From: Temnopleurus reevesii
Taxonomy: Eukaryota; Echinodermata; Echinoidea; Temnopleuroida; Temnopleuridae
NCBI GenBank assembly: GCA_036244855.1
Contig: BQKZ01000703.1
Location: forward strand, 61,431 to 125,430
Length of the DNA: 64,000 nucleotides
Direction of reading: 5' to 3'
This document shows positions 13,958-27,800 of this stretch, piece by piece. A program made the translations under genes and the position numbers. How positions within the stretch are numbered: the stretch's first letter is position 1; every line of letters starts with the position of its first letter. The notes under the pieces are model-generated. The model ran no database searches. It saw only the letters and a list, made by a program, of their open reading frames with translations, and was not told the DNA's origin.

Positions 13958-15449
13958 AGGCCGATGTTGAATATACATGTACATTGATTCAGCAGTAGTT
14001 GCTAATCCAAATTATGTGTATAGCAGAAAGCACTCATCATCATCGAACGACGGGCACAGTCTACTTAACATCTTACGACCATTTAATTATTCAATACACG
14101 AGTGTATGAGGAGAACAAACTTGGTAATTGAAACGTCCAGGGTTGAACTACCCAACACGGCCGGCCAAAGAGCTCATTTGGGTTAGCTAAATGGGTGCCT
14201 TGAGGTTTATACAGCAAGGGTTTCTAGATCGAAAGTGCAATTAGCCTTCCTTTCAGAAGATGAGGTTCAAATTGGAATTTTAGGGCGCAAGATATTGGGA
14301 GACGAGTCTGGACAGAGTGTTTAGAATTACTTAATACATGAAAATGGGCACATGGCTCTGGTAATTCAGCAAATCTTGAACATTGTTGCACCTGACAATC
14401 GGATGTCAGATAGGCTTTGGAAAAGTACATTTTGCATGTTCAAAATAACTGGAAAATGGTTGAAATAAGGGGGGAAAGAAAGTTGAAAATTGAGTGGCAA
14501 AGAGGAGAGACAAAAGATAATTTAATGATAGAATAAGCGGCAAAAAAAAGAGATGAAAGATAATTTAAGGAAAGAAAGGTTTAGAAAAAAGACATTGATC
14601 GAGAGAAGATGCGGCAAAGATAGAAACAAGAGACAACGAAAGAATCAACCATGAGACTGAGTGAGTCAGTGCAAACAGGTGTGTCATGAGTAGTTAAAAC
14701 GAGATGGAGGAGAAAAAGGAACAAAAAAAAAGCGAACTGGATTGCCAGAAGTCAGCGCAATAAGCATATATGTCTAGTATAAAATTTATTCAAAGCCATT
14801 TTCTTAAATCCCCTTTTTACCCTGACACACATTATCAAATATATGTAAATCTCGGATGAGAAGTGATGCATTTCTTGGAAATGAAGAGATCATCCCCAAT
14901 TATTAATAACATCATAATCATCAATCATTCAATATTTCTCTAACTTGAAGCATGATGTAAAAACGTTATATACAACGGAACAGTTTTATTTACAAGTGGA
15001 ATGCATAAGAATGATGTATTTCCTCTTCTGACACACTTAAAATCGGTCAATGAATGGATACTTCATATATTTCATATCTAGAAAATCACATTTATTGCAG
15101 CGCACAAAATGCATGTTAATGACACATTAACCTGAATTTCAAATTTAATGTCACGATATTCCAGGCTAAGAAAATGACGGGTTGAATTCCAAATCTCTAA
15201 ATCTTCCCATCACAAAAAGGGAGTGCCTCCAGCAGCTTTTAACCTTATCAAGACTTATAAGAAATATGCTCGGCATACTAATGTCATCTCATCACATGTG
15301 TAGCAATAAAAAAATACTGATCTGACAGAAATCAAGAAACACTGACACATTTTTCCTCAACATTTTTCCTCAACATTTTTTTCCCAAACTATTAACAAGA
15401 AAGCAATAATTTCAGGTACAAATCCAATCTTCCTCTACCCCGCCCCCCC

Positions 15450-16400
15450 NNNNNNNNNNNNNNNNNNNNNNNNNNNNNNNNNNNNNNNNNNNNNNNNNNN
15501 NNNNNNNNNNNNNNNNNNNNNNNNNNNNNNNNNNNNNNNNNNNNNNNNNNNNNNNNNNNNNNNNNNNNNNNNNNNNNNNNNNNNNNNNNNNNNNNNNNNN
15601 NNNNNNNNNNNNNNNNNNNNNNNNNNNNNNNNNNNNNNNNNNNNNNNNNNNNNNNNNNNNNNNNNNNNNNNNNNNNNNNNNNNNNNNNNNNNNNNNNNNN
15701 NNNNNNNNNNNNNNNNNNNNNNNNNNNNNNNNNNNNNNNNNNNNNNNNNNNNNNNNNNNNNNNNNNNNNNNNNNNNNNNNNNNNNNNNNNNNNNNNNNNN
15801 NNNNNNNNNNNNNNNNNNNNNNNNNNNNNNNNNNNNNNNNNNNNNNNNNNNNNNNNNNNNNNNNNNNNNNNNNNNNNNNNNNNNNNNNNNNNNNNNNNNN
15901 NNNNNNNNNNNNNNNNNNNNNNNNNNNNNNNNNNNNNNNNNNNNNNNNNNNNNNNNNNNNNNNNNNNNNNNNNNNNNNNNNNNNNNNNNNNNNNNNNNNN
16001 NNNNNNNNNNNNNNNNNNNNNNNNNNNNNNNNNNNNNNNNNNNNNNNNNNNNNNNNNNNNNNNNNNNNNNNNNNNNNNNNNNNNNNNNNNNNNNNNNNNN
16101 NNNNNNNNNNNNNNNNNNNNNNNNNNNNNNNNNNNNNNNNNNNNNNNNNNNNNNNNNNNNNNNNNNNNNNNNNNNNNNNNNNNNNNNNNNNNNNNNNNNN
16201 NNNNNNNNNNNNNNNNNNNNNNNNNNNNNNNNNNNNNNNNNNNNNNNNNNNNNNNNNNNNNNNNNNNNNNNNNNNNNNNNNNNNNNNNNNNNNNNNNNNN
16301 NNNNNNNNNNNNNNNNNNNNNNNNNNNNNNNNNNNNNNNNNNNNNNNNNNNNNNNNNNNNNNNNNNNNNNNNNNNNNNNNNNNNNNNNNNNNNNNNNNNN
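15450..16400. other. Assembly gap (951 Ns)
   Basis: This is a run of 951 undetermined bases. The left flank ends in a C run and the right flank starts inside a tandem repeat, so the true length is uncertain and repeat copies may be missing. Confidence 0.99.
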
Positions 16401-16960
16401 GTCAGAAATGACGAGTGCGGGTCACATGCAAATAAGTCGCCCAGGTAACACTGAGAAAGGTGTCCTTCCCCAGAACGGAGAAAGGGAGGTTCTTTGGAAT
16501 TGAATGGAATGATGTTGCATCACTACTGACACAGAAATGATGCAGTGGGAATGAAGACAGAAATGATGAGTGCGGGTCACATGCAAATATCCAACATAGG
16601 TGAGGTTGCCGCCCTGGCGCTATGCACTGAGAACGGAGAAAGGGGGTTGTGTGGGTTGTATGGGATGGAATGGAACAATGTAGCATCGCTACCAACACAG
16701 AAATGATGCAGTGGGAATGAAGTCAGAAATGATAAGTACGAGTCACATGCAAATAGCCCCATACAGGTGAGGTAGACACCCTGGCGCTATGCAACACTGA
16801 GAAAGTTATTCAGAACGGAGAAAAGGGGTTGTGTGGGATGGAATGGAACAATGTTGCATCACTACTAACACAAAAATGATGCAGTGGGAATGAAGTCAGA
16901 AATGATAAGTACGAGTCACATGCAAATAGCCCCATACAGGTGAGGTAGACACCCTGGCGC
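16401..16960. repeat. Tandem repeat, units of about 154-173 bp, at least four copies
   Basis: The anchor gtcagaaatgacgagtgcgg recurs in diverged form at about 16401, 16556, 16723 and 16896. Each copy is followed by gtcacatgcaaata and a gagaacggagaaagggg segment. The array runs directly into the gap on its left, so the copy number here is a minimum. Confidence 0.9.
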
Positions 16961-18099
16961 CATCGCACGCAGACAGAATATCCATCAAGCGACGAGGTAG
17001 GGGAGGGGTACAGATAGGATGGAATGGGCTCAAAAAGGGTGGGTTGAGGAGGATGAATTGAGGTACATCTTAGGGGGAAAAGGAGATAATGGGTGATGAG
17101 GCAGAGTAATGATGTGGAAAAGATGCTCTTTTTTTATGCAGAGAAAATATGAGGAGGTAATTCAGAATGACAAAGGTTTAGGCTAGGTAGCGAACAATAT
17201 ATTTAAAAAGAATGATTCAAAGTGAAAGTATAGAGATGAATTGAAGCAAACAATATAAAGTGAAGAGCTTGTAATTTCGGTGAGTTTAACTTGATGAACA
17301 TCGATCTGACAGAAATCAATCACAGGTCACGTTTTAGCCAATGAGCTCTTGAGGCTAAATCTGAAATGATCACTAATAGTCCATATTACTTAGGCAAAAG
17401 TGGCTCTGGGGCTTTGAGCCCTAGACATTTTGAGCATACAACACAAACCATTGCTCCTAAAATGAACAACATTGGCTCTATTTCTCTAGTCACACAATGT
17501 TCAAAATGTCTGTTGATTAAAAAACTACAAATTTAATAAAACCACAGTATGGCAGATACAATATGACAGCCTAAAAACACCATTCAAACCCTGCACCATC
17601 CAATAGCCACATTAACTTCATTATAAAAACCTTGTACGTGTATCACACGCATGTATCAAATTAAGAAAAATTGTGACAGGATGTTGGTGAGCATTTCACT
17701 GCAATGTTCAGCGCTGTGAAACAACCTTCAAATGTGCGGAAATACAGATGCATATATCTCTAATGAGTAAACAAGGTCCACTAGACGTGCAGATCATGAC
17801 TCTCACACCGTAGATTCTCATTAATTTGCTAAAGTTCAGGTGAAACCAGGGCACCGAAGTGCACCGTACAGTAACAAGGTGGAGATGGGAGCGATCAAAT
17901 AGGAAAATGTCTGGGCAGACATTGATGAAACTTGTAAGGATTTATTTGTGAAATGCAATAAAATATAACACCCCTAATGGATATATATAAAGATACTTAT
18001 CATCCCAAAGTAAATATTAGTGTATGACTGCCATAATTTTATGTTGTATAGATCATAAATTCTTATTAGGTGCTAAAAAGTGCAGCCATACTTTTTTTA

Positions 18100-18224
18100 C
18101 CTCACCTGGGTTAAGTGCAGTGCAGAGTGGGTGAATTTCTTGTGGAATAATATCAACGCCATGGTTGGACTCTAACTGCAAATCATAAGTTGAAAGGCGA
18201 GTCAGAACTACTACACCACAACAC
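18100..18224 (-). mobile_element. tRNA-derived SINE-like element
   Basis: Read on the minus strand it has an A-box-like tggtgtagtagtt, a B-box-like gttagagtccaacc, and a body ending in cactgcacttaacccaggtg. It shares layout and 3' end with the copy at 36741-36860. Its ttgcag and cag|gtgagg edges mimic an exon, but the second copy shows it is a repeat. Confidence 0.6.
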
Positions 18225-19204
18225 TTTCATACATGCAAGTCTCAAGCATAGCTGGAATTGAACTACTATAAAAAGGAACATCTGAGACAGAACTTGGTCT
18301 ATGTAGATCTTCTTGTATCATATTTGTTTTCAATTTTGTTCATTTTCATATAAATTGAAAGATTTCAGCCTCTAACATAGTCCATAGAGTTATCCACCTC
18401 AACAACAAAAAAATTTAAAGGTCTAAGTTCTGTCCCTGTTCTCCCCCATTTTACACTACCTGATTAAAGCATCAAGTGAGATGGGGATATGGAGGAAACA
18501 GCCATGACACTTTCTTGAAGATCACGAAGATGACTTTGAGAGATACTCACACAACAGCTTTTGTGAATAGAGACCTCTATACCTCGCTGGCACATTAATT
18601 TCAAAGTGATGCTTTTTGGAACAGCGAGAAACTGGGGCAATTGGCAGTTGCATTGCCCTTAAAGCATGATTCATAGCGCATGCCTGCTAGGGTATGGTTG
18701 TCAGGTGGTCGAGGGTGGTTGGAAAGTCATCATACTGCTCTCACTACAAGTCATTTCAATTGAAAAACTGACAAATCTCAATGGTGATGGAATAGTGAAA
18801 AACAGAGATGCCACCCTAACAGATGTAAAAACTTCCAACTAGCGGGGTAATGACAATTTGTAGGTCAACATTTACCCCCATCCCTCCCTCTCTTCCTTGT
18901 TTAACTCTCATTGTCTTTCTGAATCTTGAAAAATAAAACCAACTTTCATTTTAAAAATTGGATCAATTATAAACTGAAGCATAGAACCAAACTTCAGAAG
19001 ACAAGGAAAAGTAGGACAAACATACAAATTATAGATTAGATTGAGTTTCCAGAGCACCTGACGGTATTGGGTTTTCCCCTCCTCAGAAAACAAATTAAAA
19101 GCACATATATGTCAAGGTATACTCTATTTTTATACTGATAAATGAGGTACCCAGACGTGTCCTACATATCAGCTTGTATAAAAAGCAAAGTTCTACATGT
19201 GAAC

Positions 19205-19275
19205 CATGATAGATGTGTATGTATGTGTGCGTGTGTGCATGTGCGTGTGCGTGTGTGTGTATGTGCGTGTGAATG
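19205..19275. repeat. GT-rich microsatellite
   Basis: Interrupted (gt)n with gtat and gtgc units. Confidence 0.9.
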
Positions 19276-22200
19276 TGTTCTGTAAATCCACAGAGTGATT
19301 CTGATTCACGGACTTGAAGGGGAGGGTTATTATTACCTGAAGGCGTGGCCCAAACAGTGTCTCGAGGACTCAATGTTCAAGTAATTACGTGGTGGGGAGT
19401 AAACTCGCCAAATTAAAGTAACATACATGTAATAAGGCACGTTCACATGACAGGGCCAAGTAATTCAAAGATTTACACTTTTCATAATGGCAGAATTGTT
19501 GATATCTGCAGGGAGATTCAAATATGTAACAATGTAATTTTCTGAAAATCATTCTTGTAATTTTTTTTTATGATTGATAAAGTGCGCTATCTAGGCAAGT
19601 ACATGAATGCATGTTATGTCATTTCATAAGTCAACAAAACATTATACAAACCCATGCAACAACACTTAGGACACGCCCTATACTCACGAGGCCCCTGGAT
19701 ATTTTCCAGAGATAAATTTCATATTTCATCGCCGTTTCTTTCGCAATCGCAAGCAATTCCGAGAGCAAAGTGCACTTTAACAATGTTTTCTAACAAACGG
19801 CGATGATCATTGTTTGTCTTGTGTTTTGACTTTGTAACCGAATACTTGGAGGGAAAGGAGAGGAACCATTGACATTGGTACTCAGCCGTGACCCCCTCGG
19901 TACACTCCCAGAACTTCAGACTAAACATGACCTACATGTCATTGCGCCGCTCATTTGAGGAGAGGATTCCCAAGGATTCCAAGCAAAACACTTCAAACTA
20001 ACCTTCCATGAGATGAAACCACACGAGTGCTTTCAAGTGGTTATGGGTTAAGAGCCAAATTAATGAAGTTTCCATGTAACACTGCATATGACAATACACC
20101 AAGGTAAACAAATATGTCTACAGAAAAAATATCAGCATTTTAAAGTAAATAGGAATAACATATCCCAATACTACACTTTCTACACTCCATGAGAATTTCT
20201 AGAAACCACAACTTCGGAGAAATAGTTTTATTCCATCAGTCACTTAAAAATTACCACAAAGCTTATCAAAAAGTGAGAAGAGTTGTGATAAATCATAATT
20301 AACACATGCAAACCTAAAACAGTACAGTAATGTCATGATGAATAAATCAAAATTGACTTGATTCAATTAATCACATACAAGAGAATAGCTCTAGTTTTCT
20401 TCAAAAGAATAAATCATTGATGGTTCTGCCATACCTAAAGTAGCTCTGCATACCAGTTCTCAGTTTCTCAATGCGACACTTCAAGATGATGTAGCCAAAA
20501 CTACTCCAGGGCCAGGTCCAAAAAACTCTCTGAGGGCGTATCAACCAGTATAAACTCCAGTAACTTTCCTATCTTTTTCCAATTTGGGGGCCAAAGTCCA
20601 GTTCTCAACACACAGATATGAGCATCTGATGTGAGTGGTCAAAAACTGTGGTCAGAAACGGCATAGATAGGTCCTAAACCTATTCAAATGACCAGGACAC
20701 ACAACAGACTGATTGACCCAAGCAAGACCTGGTCACTTTGAGGGGTTTGAATAGGGAGAGGGGGGCATCAATGGTCCCCCTTCATGCGCCCCTATTCATC
20801 CTTGGGCAGCCAACTGTGCACTGGTTTCCTTTGTATTCTATATAAATAGACCATTTTTATTTGAGAACCCAAATGGGGAAACAACATGCAGGGGTGTTCT
20901 ATTGTATCTCTTGCTCTAGGCAGATGTATTTTGAAAATCTAAATCCCACTTTTAAGTACTAAAAATGGTCTATTACATACACTGTGAAAACACCATGTTT
21001 CCTTCATAAATTGATACAAGAGCAGCTTATACTGAACATTTGGTTTTACACTTCCAATGAATGCAGAAATATTACATCTAACAAATGAATTCTGAGGATT
21101 TTTTTTGGAACCATAACCTTTCAATAATGGTCCATTATTAAAACCTAGGCATAAAGATGAAGACAATTTCTATTCTAATAAAGCACTAAAAATGAACAGA
21201 AATTAACATCACTCAAAATTTTCTGGGAGTAACTGCCTGTGTACGAAGACTATGCCTCATTTAACTGTCTGAGCTGAGTTAATAGGATTATACTTGTATT
21301 TGAATTAGAATGAGAATAGAACCAAAGAACAATGCAAAGTCAATGCAAAGGCTTCAAGTGCTTTTCACTGTAAGCTGCAAAAGACTTCCATTCAGTTGTC
21401 AAGCTATAAACCCACAAACACATGAATGTCACTGATTCATATTGAAGTTCTGTACATCTGACTGTATAAGCCAACATTTTGGCCCAAATACATTTTGGCG
21501 AATTTGCTGAATCTTATGATCTAATAATTCACATTTCCCCCACATATTTAATGAAAATTATTCCAGCAAAATACTCATCTCTTGCAAAAAACAATACACA
21601 AGGGCAAGAATTACAGAACACTCAACAAAATATGACAGTCAAAGAACAATAATAACAAAAAAATAATTAAAAAAAAAGGTATTCTTCCAAGATGATTTGT
21701 GAATATGTTATGTCTAAGCAGAATATTTGTAGCTGGTACAAGTCATACTTCAAAGAAAACATTGCTTTGTTGCTAATCATAGGTTCTCCAGACTTTCCAA
21801 TCTCTGGGAAACTCTATTGCACAAGAGAAAAGATATTTTGAGGTTGATTGCATGCATTCAATTAAAGAATATATAAATGAGACAATGGGAAATAGTACAA
21901 TGAAAACCGAGGATTGATAATATGAAAGGAGATAGATAAATGTATTCATTTTTTCAGATTGATTATAACACTATGAAACCATGCGCGCACTATCATTACA
22001 AATTCTAAATATAATTTGTTTTCCACAACAGCTACATTCTGAAAACATTATCCCAAGCAAATCAAGCATAAAACCCACATTTGTCTTGTATTGTCTGCAT
22101 GGGGGATTCTAATTATAACACATGAAATATAGATATCCTTCAAGCTTGTCGGCTAGCATTGTCGACTGGTGATGGCAAGAGAAGAGTTGGTTTGATGTAC

Positions 22201-23159
22201 ATTATGCGCTTTAAAAACGTTGATGACGATTATTGCCAGAAGCAGGATTCACAATTGGGATGAGGTTTATGGTAAACCATCACGGATAACAATCATGGAC
22301 TTGCTTAGAGAGAAAAAGCCGGTGAACAATAGAATAAATGATAATGATGTATGTCTGTCTGTGTGATATCCTTTTGACTTATTCATCACATGATCTTGCA
22401 AATACCAGGAATAGATCTCATCTCTACATTCATCCGATGAGACTTGAAATATCACATTTCTTAGTTTCGGTTCCTGAAGATGGAGGATCTGAGACTCAGA
22501 AATATAATTACAAGGATACTAAGATTTACTTCTAGTGGTCTACAGTACCATAAGTGATAAGTTTATTGGGGACATAAGGAACAAGAGTTAGAAATACAAT
22601 TAAAGCAGTACTACGTTTTACTTCTACAAATCTACAAGGTGCAAAAGTGATAAGTTCATTTGGGATATGACACACAAGCATCGCATGAATCTTCTCCTCC
22701 CGATATTTAAAGGAATTTTACACCAAACTATCAAGATTGACTTAAAACATTTTCTGTCACAGGTGTATATTAAACATTTTACTGTTTTCCGTTTGGGCTC
22801 GATCATGCCCATGTTTCTGCATTTGTTCTGTCACATGTCAATTAGTAGGACAGTTACGAGGATAACGATGCAATTCCCTGGTTCCCAGAATCCCATTGGG
22901 TGAACCGCAAGAATTATCAAAAGGAGTAAACAAAACAGATCATAACCGAACCTGTCTGTGGCAGACTGAAGGCCGGAGTTCCCTATGTCGGAAAATGAAT
23001 TTCATTTTGCATTAAGATCTGCCATACAACAGGAATTACACCATTAGGTCATTACATAAAGGGAGAAATATCTTTCAACATCATATATGGTACTATGCAT
23101 AACATCATGTCTAAATTCATTAATAGATCTAAGAACGACATAGAATTGGGAGGTTTTGG

Positions 23160-23330
23160 AAGAAAGTTGATTGAAAATTGCAAGTTGCTTGCAAATCAAT
23201 TGCAAATTGGACCATGCATTTTCATTTGTTTACAGTCTGCGCTTCTAACAAGACTTGAATGGAATAATGGAGTTGATTGGTGCATGCCGATCAACTGCAA
23301 CTTGCAACAATCAACTACAACTTTCTAGTA
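23160..23330. mobile_element. Degenerate copy of the tgcaactttgcaaattg MITE
   Basis: It shares the arms gcaaatcaattgcaaattgg and gatcaactgcaacttgcaac with the copies at 46475, 55150 and 62429, but has lost the clean C-run ends. A further remnant lies near 6468-6600. Confidence 0.5.
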
Positions 23331-24976
23331 AAACTATCTTGGAGACTAAAATAGAGCCCCCTCCCCCCTCCAACACTTGGATAAGCTATTCGGTTGTGAA
23401 TTTCAGGTGTTTGCTGTTTGAATAAAACATTCCAACCTTCATCTGGAACAGTTGCTTATTTTTTGCCAATCTTATACAGTTCATTCTAAGCAGTAGATAA
23501 TAGAGAAGGCTCTATAGTGTTGATTGCATGTGGACGAGAGGAAGCGGGTACAAGAGAATTGTTGAAGGTAATGAAGTGAGGAACATGCAAAGTGACAGTG
23601 CCTGCTTCAACAAGGGGTCAAACACTGGTCATACATTGTCTCTCACACATTCATCCCAAGACATACGCTTCCTGAGAAAAGACTTTATTAAAAGGTTTCA
23701 TTCTTATTCATGATGATCTACAAGAGCCTTCGGTCGGTCGAGACAAAGGTGATAATCCCGTGCTGATTATGACCAATTCTACGAAGGTACCCCTGCCAGA
23801 CCAGTCTTGACCATATAAAACTATTGACCAGACAATCCGTGACCATATAAACCACTGACCGATCCAGACAGAGTAGACATAACGAGACATATGACTAATC
23901 CCGCATGGGACGTCTCTCCATTCTGAACTAAAAAAATTAGTGGACAAGATACCACATGACAAAGCCAAAATGCTGTCCTTCCAGCGCACTTCTTCTCGCA
24001 TGCAAGAACAATGATAACCCCCGGGTATCAGTTCCAGTAAATACTGAATAATGGTCGCTAATTGAAACCAAAACCAATCAAACACTCCAGTATCATCAAC
24101 ACTGAAACCTTACATATCTTTTCACGGTATACTTTCCATTTTATTGTTCGGATCAAACTACTAACTAGCGAGTCTTGTCTCACGTTTGCGCCAGACCGTT
24201 TACGCGGAAAGTCCATTGTGACAGACCGCTTATGATAGTCCAACAGACGTAAATAACTTTCTAAGCCCTTGCAATCAATAGACATTTTCTATTGATAAAG
24301 TCTGGGTCTCCCTGCGGTAGGCGATTTCTGGAATTCCTTGGGCTTTCTTTCCTCCTATGGAGTGACTAATGAACATGTATATCATCCAGACTGGGGATGA
24401 GGTACAGAAATGAAACAGATGATAGATTTGGGAGACGGGGGGGAGGGAGGGGGAGAATGGTCATGCAGAATAGAGGGAAGAGAACACAAGTGTGGTATGA
24501 CAAATTCTTGGTTACAATAAGAAAAAAATGATAATAAAATAAATAAATGAAAAAGAGAAAGAGGGAGACACTACCTCGATTTCCAAATGACAATCACTAT
24601 ACAAACTGGTGAGTTTAAAAAAAAATTATGGGTACCATCCCAAGTATATTCTAAACCTCATTTGAAATGGTAAAATGCACAGCAGACAAAAAGTAAGAAC
24701 TCTTCCAAATTAATTGTCATCCATCTCAAACCCCAGAGACATCTTTCCTTAAATACTAGCATTCACCACTTTATTGGAGGATGAAATAAGAGGGGTAGTG
24801 AAAATCAAATGCCATTTCATACCCTCCTAATGCCAATGTTTACATGGTTACATGCACTATGAATGGGGTCATGCTCTGGACAAACTAGGTTGATTGGAAA
24901 GGTCAATGAACTTCTTTCTACCAGTCCTCCAAAAGAACAGTGGGCATGCCTCAGGGAGGCCTAGATAGGGAGCCTG

Positions 24977-25214
24977 TTCCCACTAGCAAAAAGATGAACA
25001 TCAGTAACATGGAACCCCCAAGTATTCCCATTAGAAAAAAAAATATGAACACTGGCAATAGGGTGCATATTCCCAACGGCAAAAACATAAACGATAGAAA
25101 GGGGGACTATTCCATTAGCAAAAAAAATAACTATAACAATGGGGTAACTACATGTTTTCCCTTTAGGAAAAAAACACACCAAAAACAGGGGATCATTCCC
25201 ATCAGCAAAAACGG
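24977..25214. repeat. Degenerate minisatellite, period about 39-48 bp
   Basis: The anchor ttcccattagcaaaaa recurs in variant form at 24977, 25025, 25070, 25110, 25157 and 25196. Spacing varies by a few bases, so no single reading frame is preserved. Confidence 0.75.
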
Positions 25215-27099
25215 TCCTATTTGCATGAATAAATGCACATTAGCATGCCTCCTTTGCATATGAAAGGTATCTACATGGTGGTAAAATTGAAATCGTACAA
25301 TCCCTTGCACAAAGATTTTTTTTCCGACTAGGGAAGGGAAAAAATAAATTTGATGAAAGAGAGATCTATGAATAGAAATATAATCACCAGACAGACAATT
25401 TAACTGCCTGACTCATGGCATTATGGAATGGATTTCTTGAGATACGTAGAATTGTGAGAGTAAGCATGCCCAAGGCATATAATCCAATTTAGAGTGCACC
25501 AAACAACACACTTATCCGCTGACTATTATATGCATAACTATTCAAAATACATTCAAATTTGGGTGAACATTTTCTCAAGCTTTACTCTTGTTTATGCTCT
25601 GATACTTGCCCCTAAATGTATGTCTAAGGAATGATTCCAAATATAACAGTTTTGATGACAAAGATGATCTTCCATTTTTACTATAAATAGTCTGTTTTAT
25701 GAAGAGAAAGGGATTTAAAACGAAAAGCTGATCATAGGACAATACTTTTAAACCTCAATATGAAAGCCTTACAGTTCTGATAGTTTAAAAAACGTTACAT
25801 GGGATATTTTGGCGAATTACTGGCCAATAACAACATTCTCCTAAAGGACAATTTAAAAACAGATTGGTCAGATGGGTTCTATAAACATTACCATATGTGC
25901 AGAACAAAAATTTATGTGTTCATACACAAAGATGAAACATTTAATCTTAAATTTGCTTGATAAAAAAATCCATTAGTACATTACATGATAGTTCAAAATA
26001 TACAGCACATTGAGAATTCATGTGATCTATTAAACGCTTCAGAACTATCTTTAATATCATAATCGAATAATATATTCTTTGCAAAGTAAAACCCTGATCA
26101 TTCTCCTGATCATGATCAAACAGTAAAACACAACATTAACATTAATGTATTCTTTTGCTCGCTCATCATAACAAAAGAATGATCACGAACCTAGGCAACG
26201 GCACGTATGATTCTATGCTACCCCCAGCTGAGACATAGATTGTTGATTTGGTTTAGATTGACGCAAATCACTAATCCTAGCAAGATGATCAATCTTACCG
26301 TGTACAATTGGCAAATGAATGGAGACAATTCCTTTTTGGATGCATGGCTTTTCTATAAAAATAGCAGGCTTACATCAACCATGACACCTCAATTATTAAA
26401 TGGAAAAAATAATTACAATGATATGCCAGCATTGCACAACAGGTTGATGAACTAACACAGACAAGCACTGTATATTGTTTATCTGCATTTAATTTAATTC
26501 CTTAAGTTTGTTTGATATTGTCGAGAGTCTAGACTTGATTAAAAAAGTCTATATTTCCATAAAAACAACTTTAAGAATGGAAAACAAAATGTGTAAGCAT
26601 ATCATGCATCACATAACATGAGGTACAGGTTCTCTATTCCCTTTATGAGGAACTGAGCCAATATTCCAGTCTTGTTTGATTAGAGCTTTAAATACATTCA
26701 AGGATATTTTACACTAAAGCTGGGAAAAACAAATATTGCTGTGATAAATGATCATGAAAGGTTTAAGATAATCATTGTCTCTCCAAGAACAAGGAGTAGA
26801 TTTTCAGACTGTTTTGAAATCAATATCGGGATCATAACTGCTTGGCAAAATTAAGAGAAATAATGTCAAAAGCCACTCAAGATTACTCTAGATCAACGCA
26901 AGAGATCATAACAACAGAGCTTTTGTCAACAGGAGCATATCATATTCAGGTCATGTGATCGCCCCCCCCCCCTCCCAACGACTCATCACTGCCCCCAAAA
27001 GCACTGCCCCAAAAGCCCCGCCCCTCATCATGCCAGTAAGTGCAATGTTTGCAGACATAGCAACTTTGGAAACAAAATACGAATGTTTTGGAGAAGATT

Positions 27100-27800
27100 A
27101 CCATGACTTGCCGCTGTGAAAAATGTTCTATTGTGGATCCCCTCCAAAAGTTCAGCAAGGTGTCAAGGAGACGTATGCAAAGGGTTGCTTTTCCTCAGCT
27201 GGTTGAGCAGACGGCAGCAGGAGGCAGCAGGATCGTGAAGTTGGAAGATCAATGCACACATACATAAAGCAGTAGCACCAACGGAAGACAAGTCACACAC
27301 AGGAGTTCTCAAAGCAAGCAAGGCACAGAGGCGTTGACGGCAAACTACATATCCACAGCTCACGCGTTGCTGCCGCGTGAGGAAATAGCATTGTACGACA
27401 CAGTGGCATACAGCGAGCGAGGAACCAGCTGAACGCGAGAGGCACGACTTCTGTTACATCATCGCACACTTTAGCCCGGGCTGACGGATTCCCCCATGGA
27501 TGTCTTCGACTAAGTTTCACAACTTGCCTTGATATTCTCCTCTCTCTTCCACTCCCCGGCTCTCTCGGTTCCTCCCTATCTGCTCTCTCCTCTTCGTATT
27601 CCTCCCGTGTCTTCTATTTTGTCAACAAGTTCCGAGGGTGGAAGTCGGCGGAGGAGCGAGATGAGAAAGCTAGGCGGTTGGGTCACAGTGTCAAACGTGC
27701 GGCTCATATCGGGTGTCTCTCACTTGAAAGGCACGATCTCTCCCTGCTCTCTCTCCCAATTTCTTAAAGGATTCACGATCGGGACCACCAATTTTTTCTT
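27100..27800. other. CpG-containing, GC-richer patch
   Basis: This stretch is clearly less AT-rich than its flanks, has many CpGs, and includes GA/CT-rich segments of the kind seen in untranslated leaders. It could be a promoter or first exon of another transcript on either strand. No frame in it has a recognisable product. It also contains a near-palindromic cacgcg-gcagca-acgcgtg motif near 27361-27381. Confidence 0.2.

Noticed and set aside
14265..14323. Plus-strand acceptor ccttcctttcag followed by DEVQIGILGRKILGDESGQ to a stop
   Set aside because: Attractive sequence, but short and isolated, with no upstream exon on the same strand.
18118..18190. Apparent exon with a ttgcag acceptor and cag|gtgagg donor
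   Set aside because: The same structure recurs at 36741 as a repeat with A- and B-box-like segments; it is a SINE.
19719..19928. 69-codon minus-strand frame in a GC-richer patch with a gtgagt donor nearby
   Set aside because: The frame stops before the donor and the peptide matches nothing I know.
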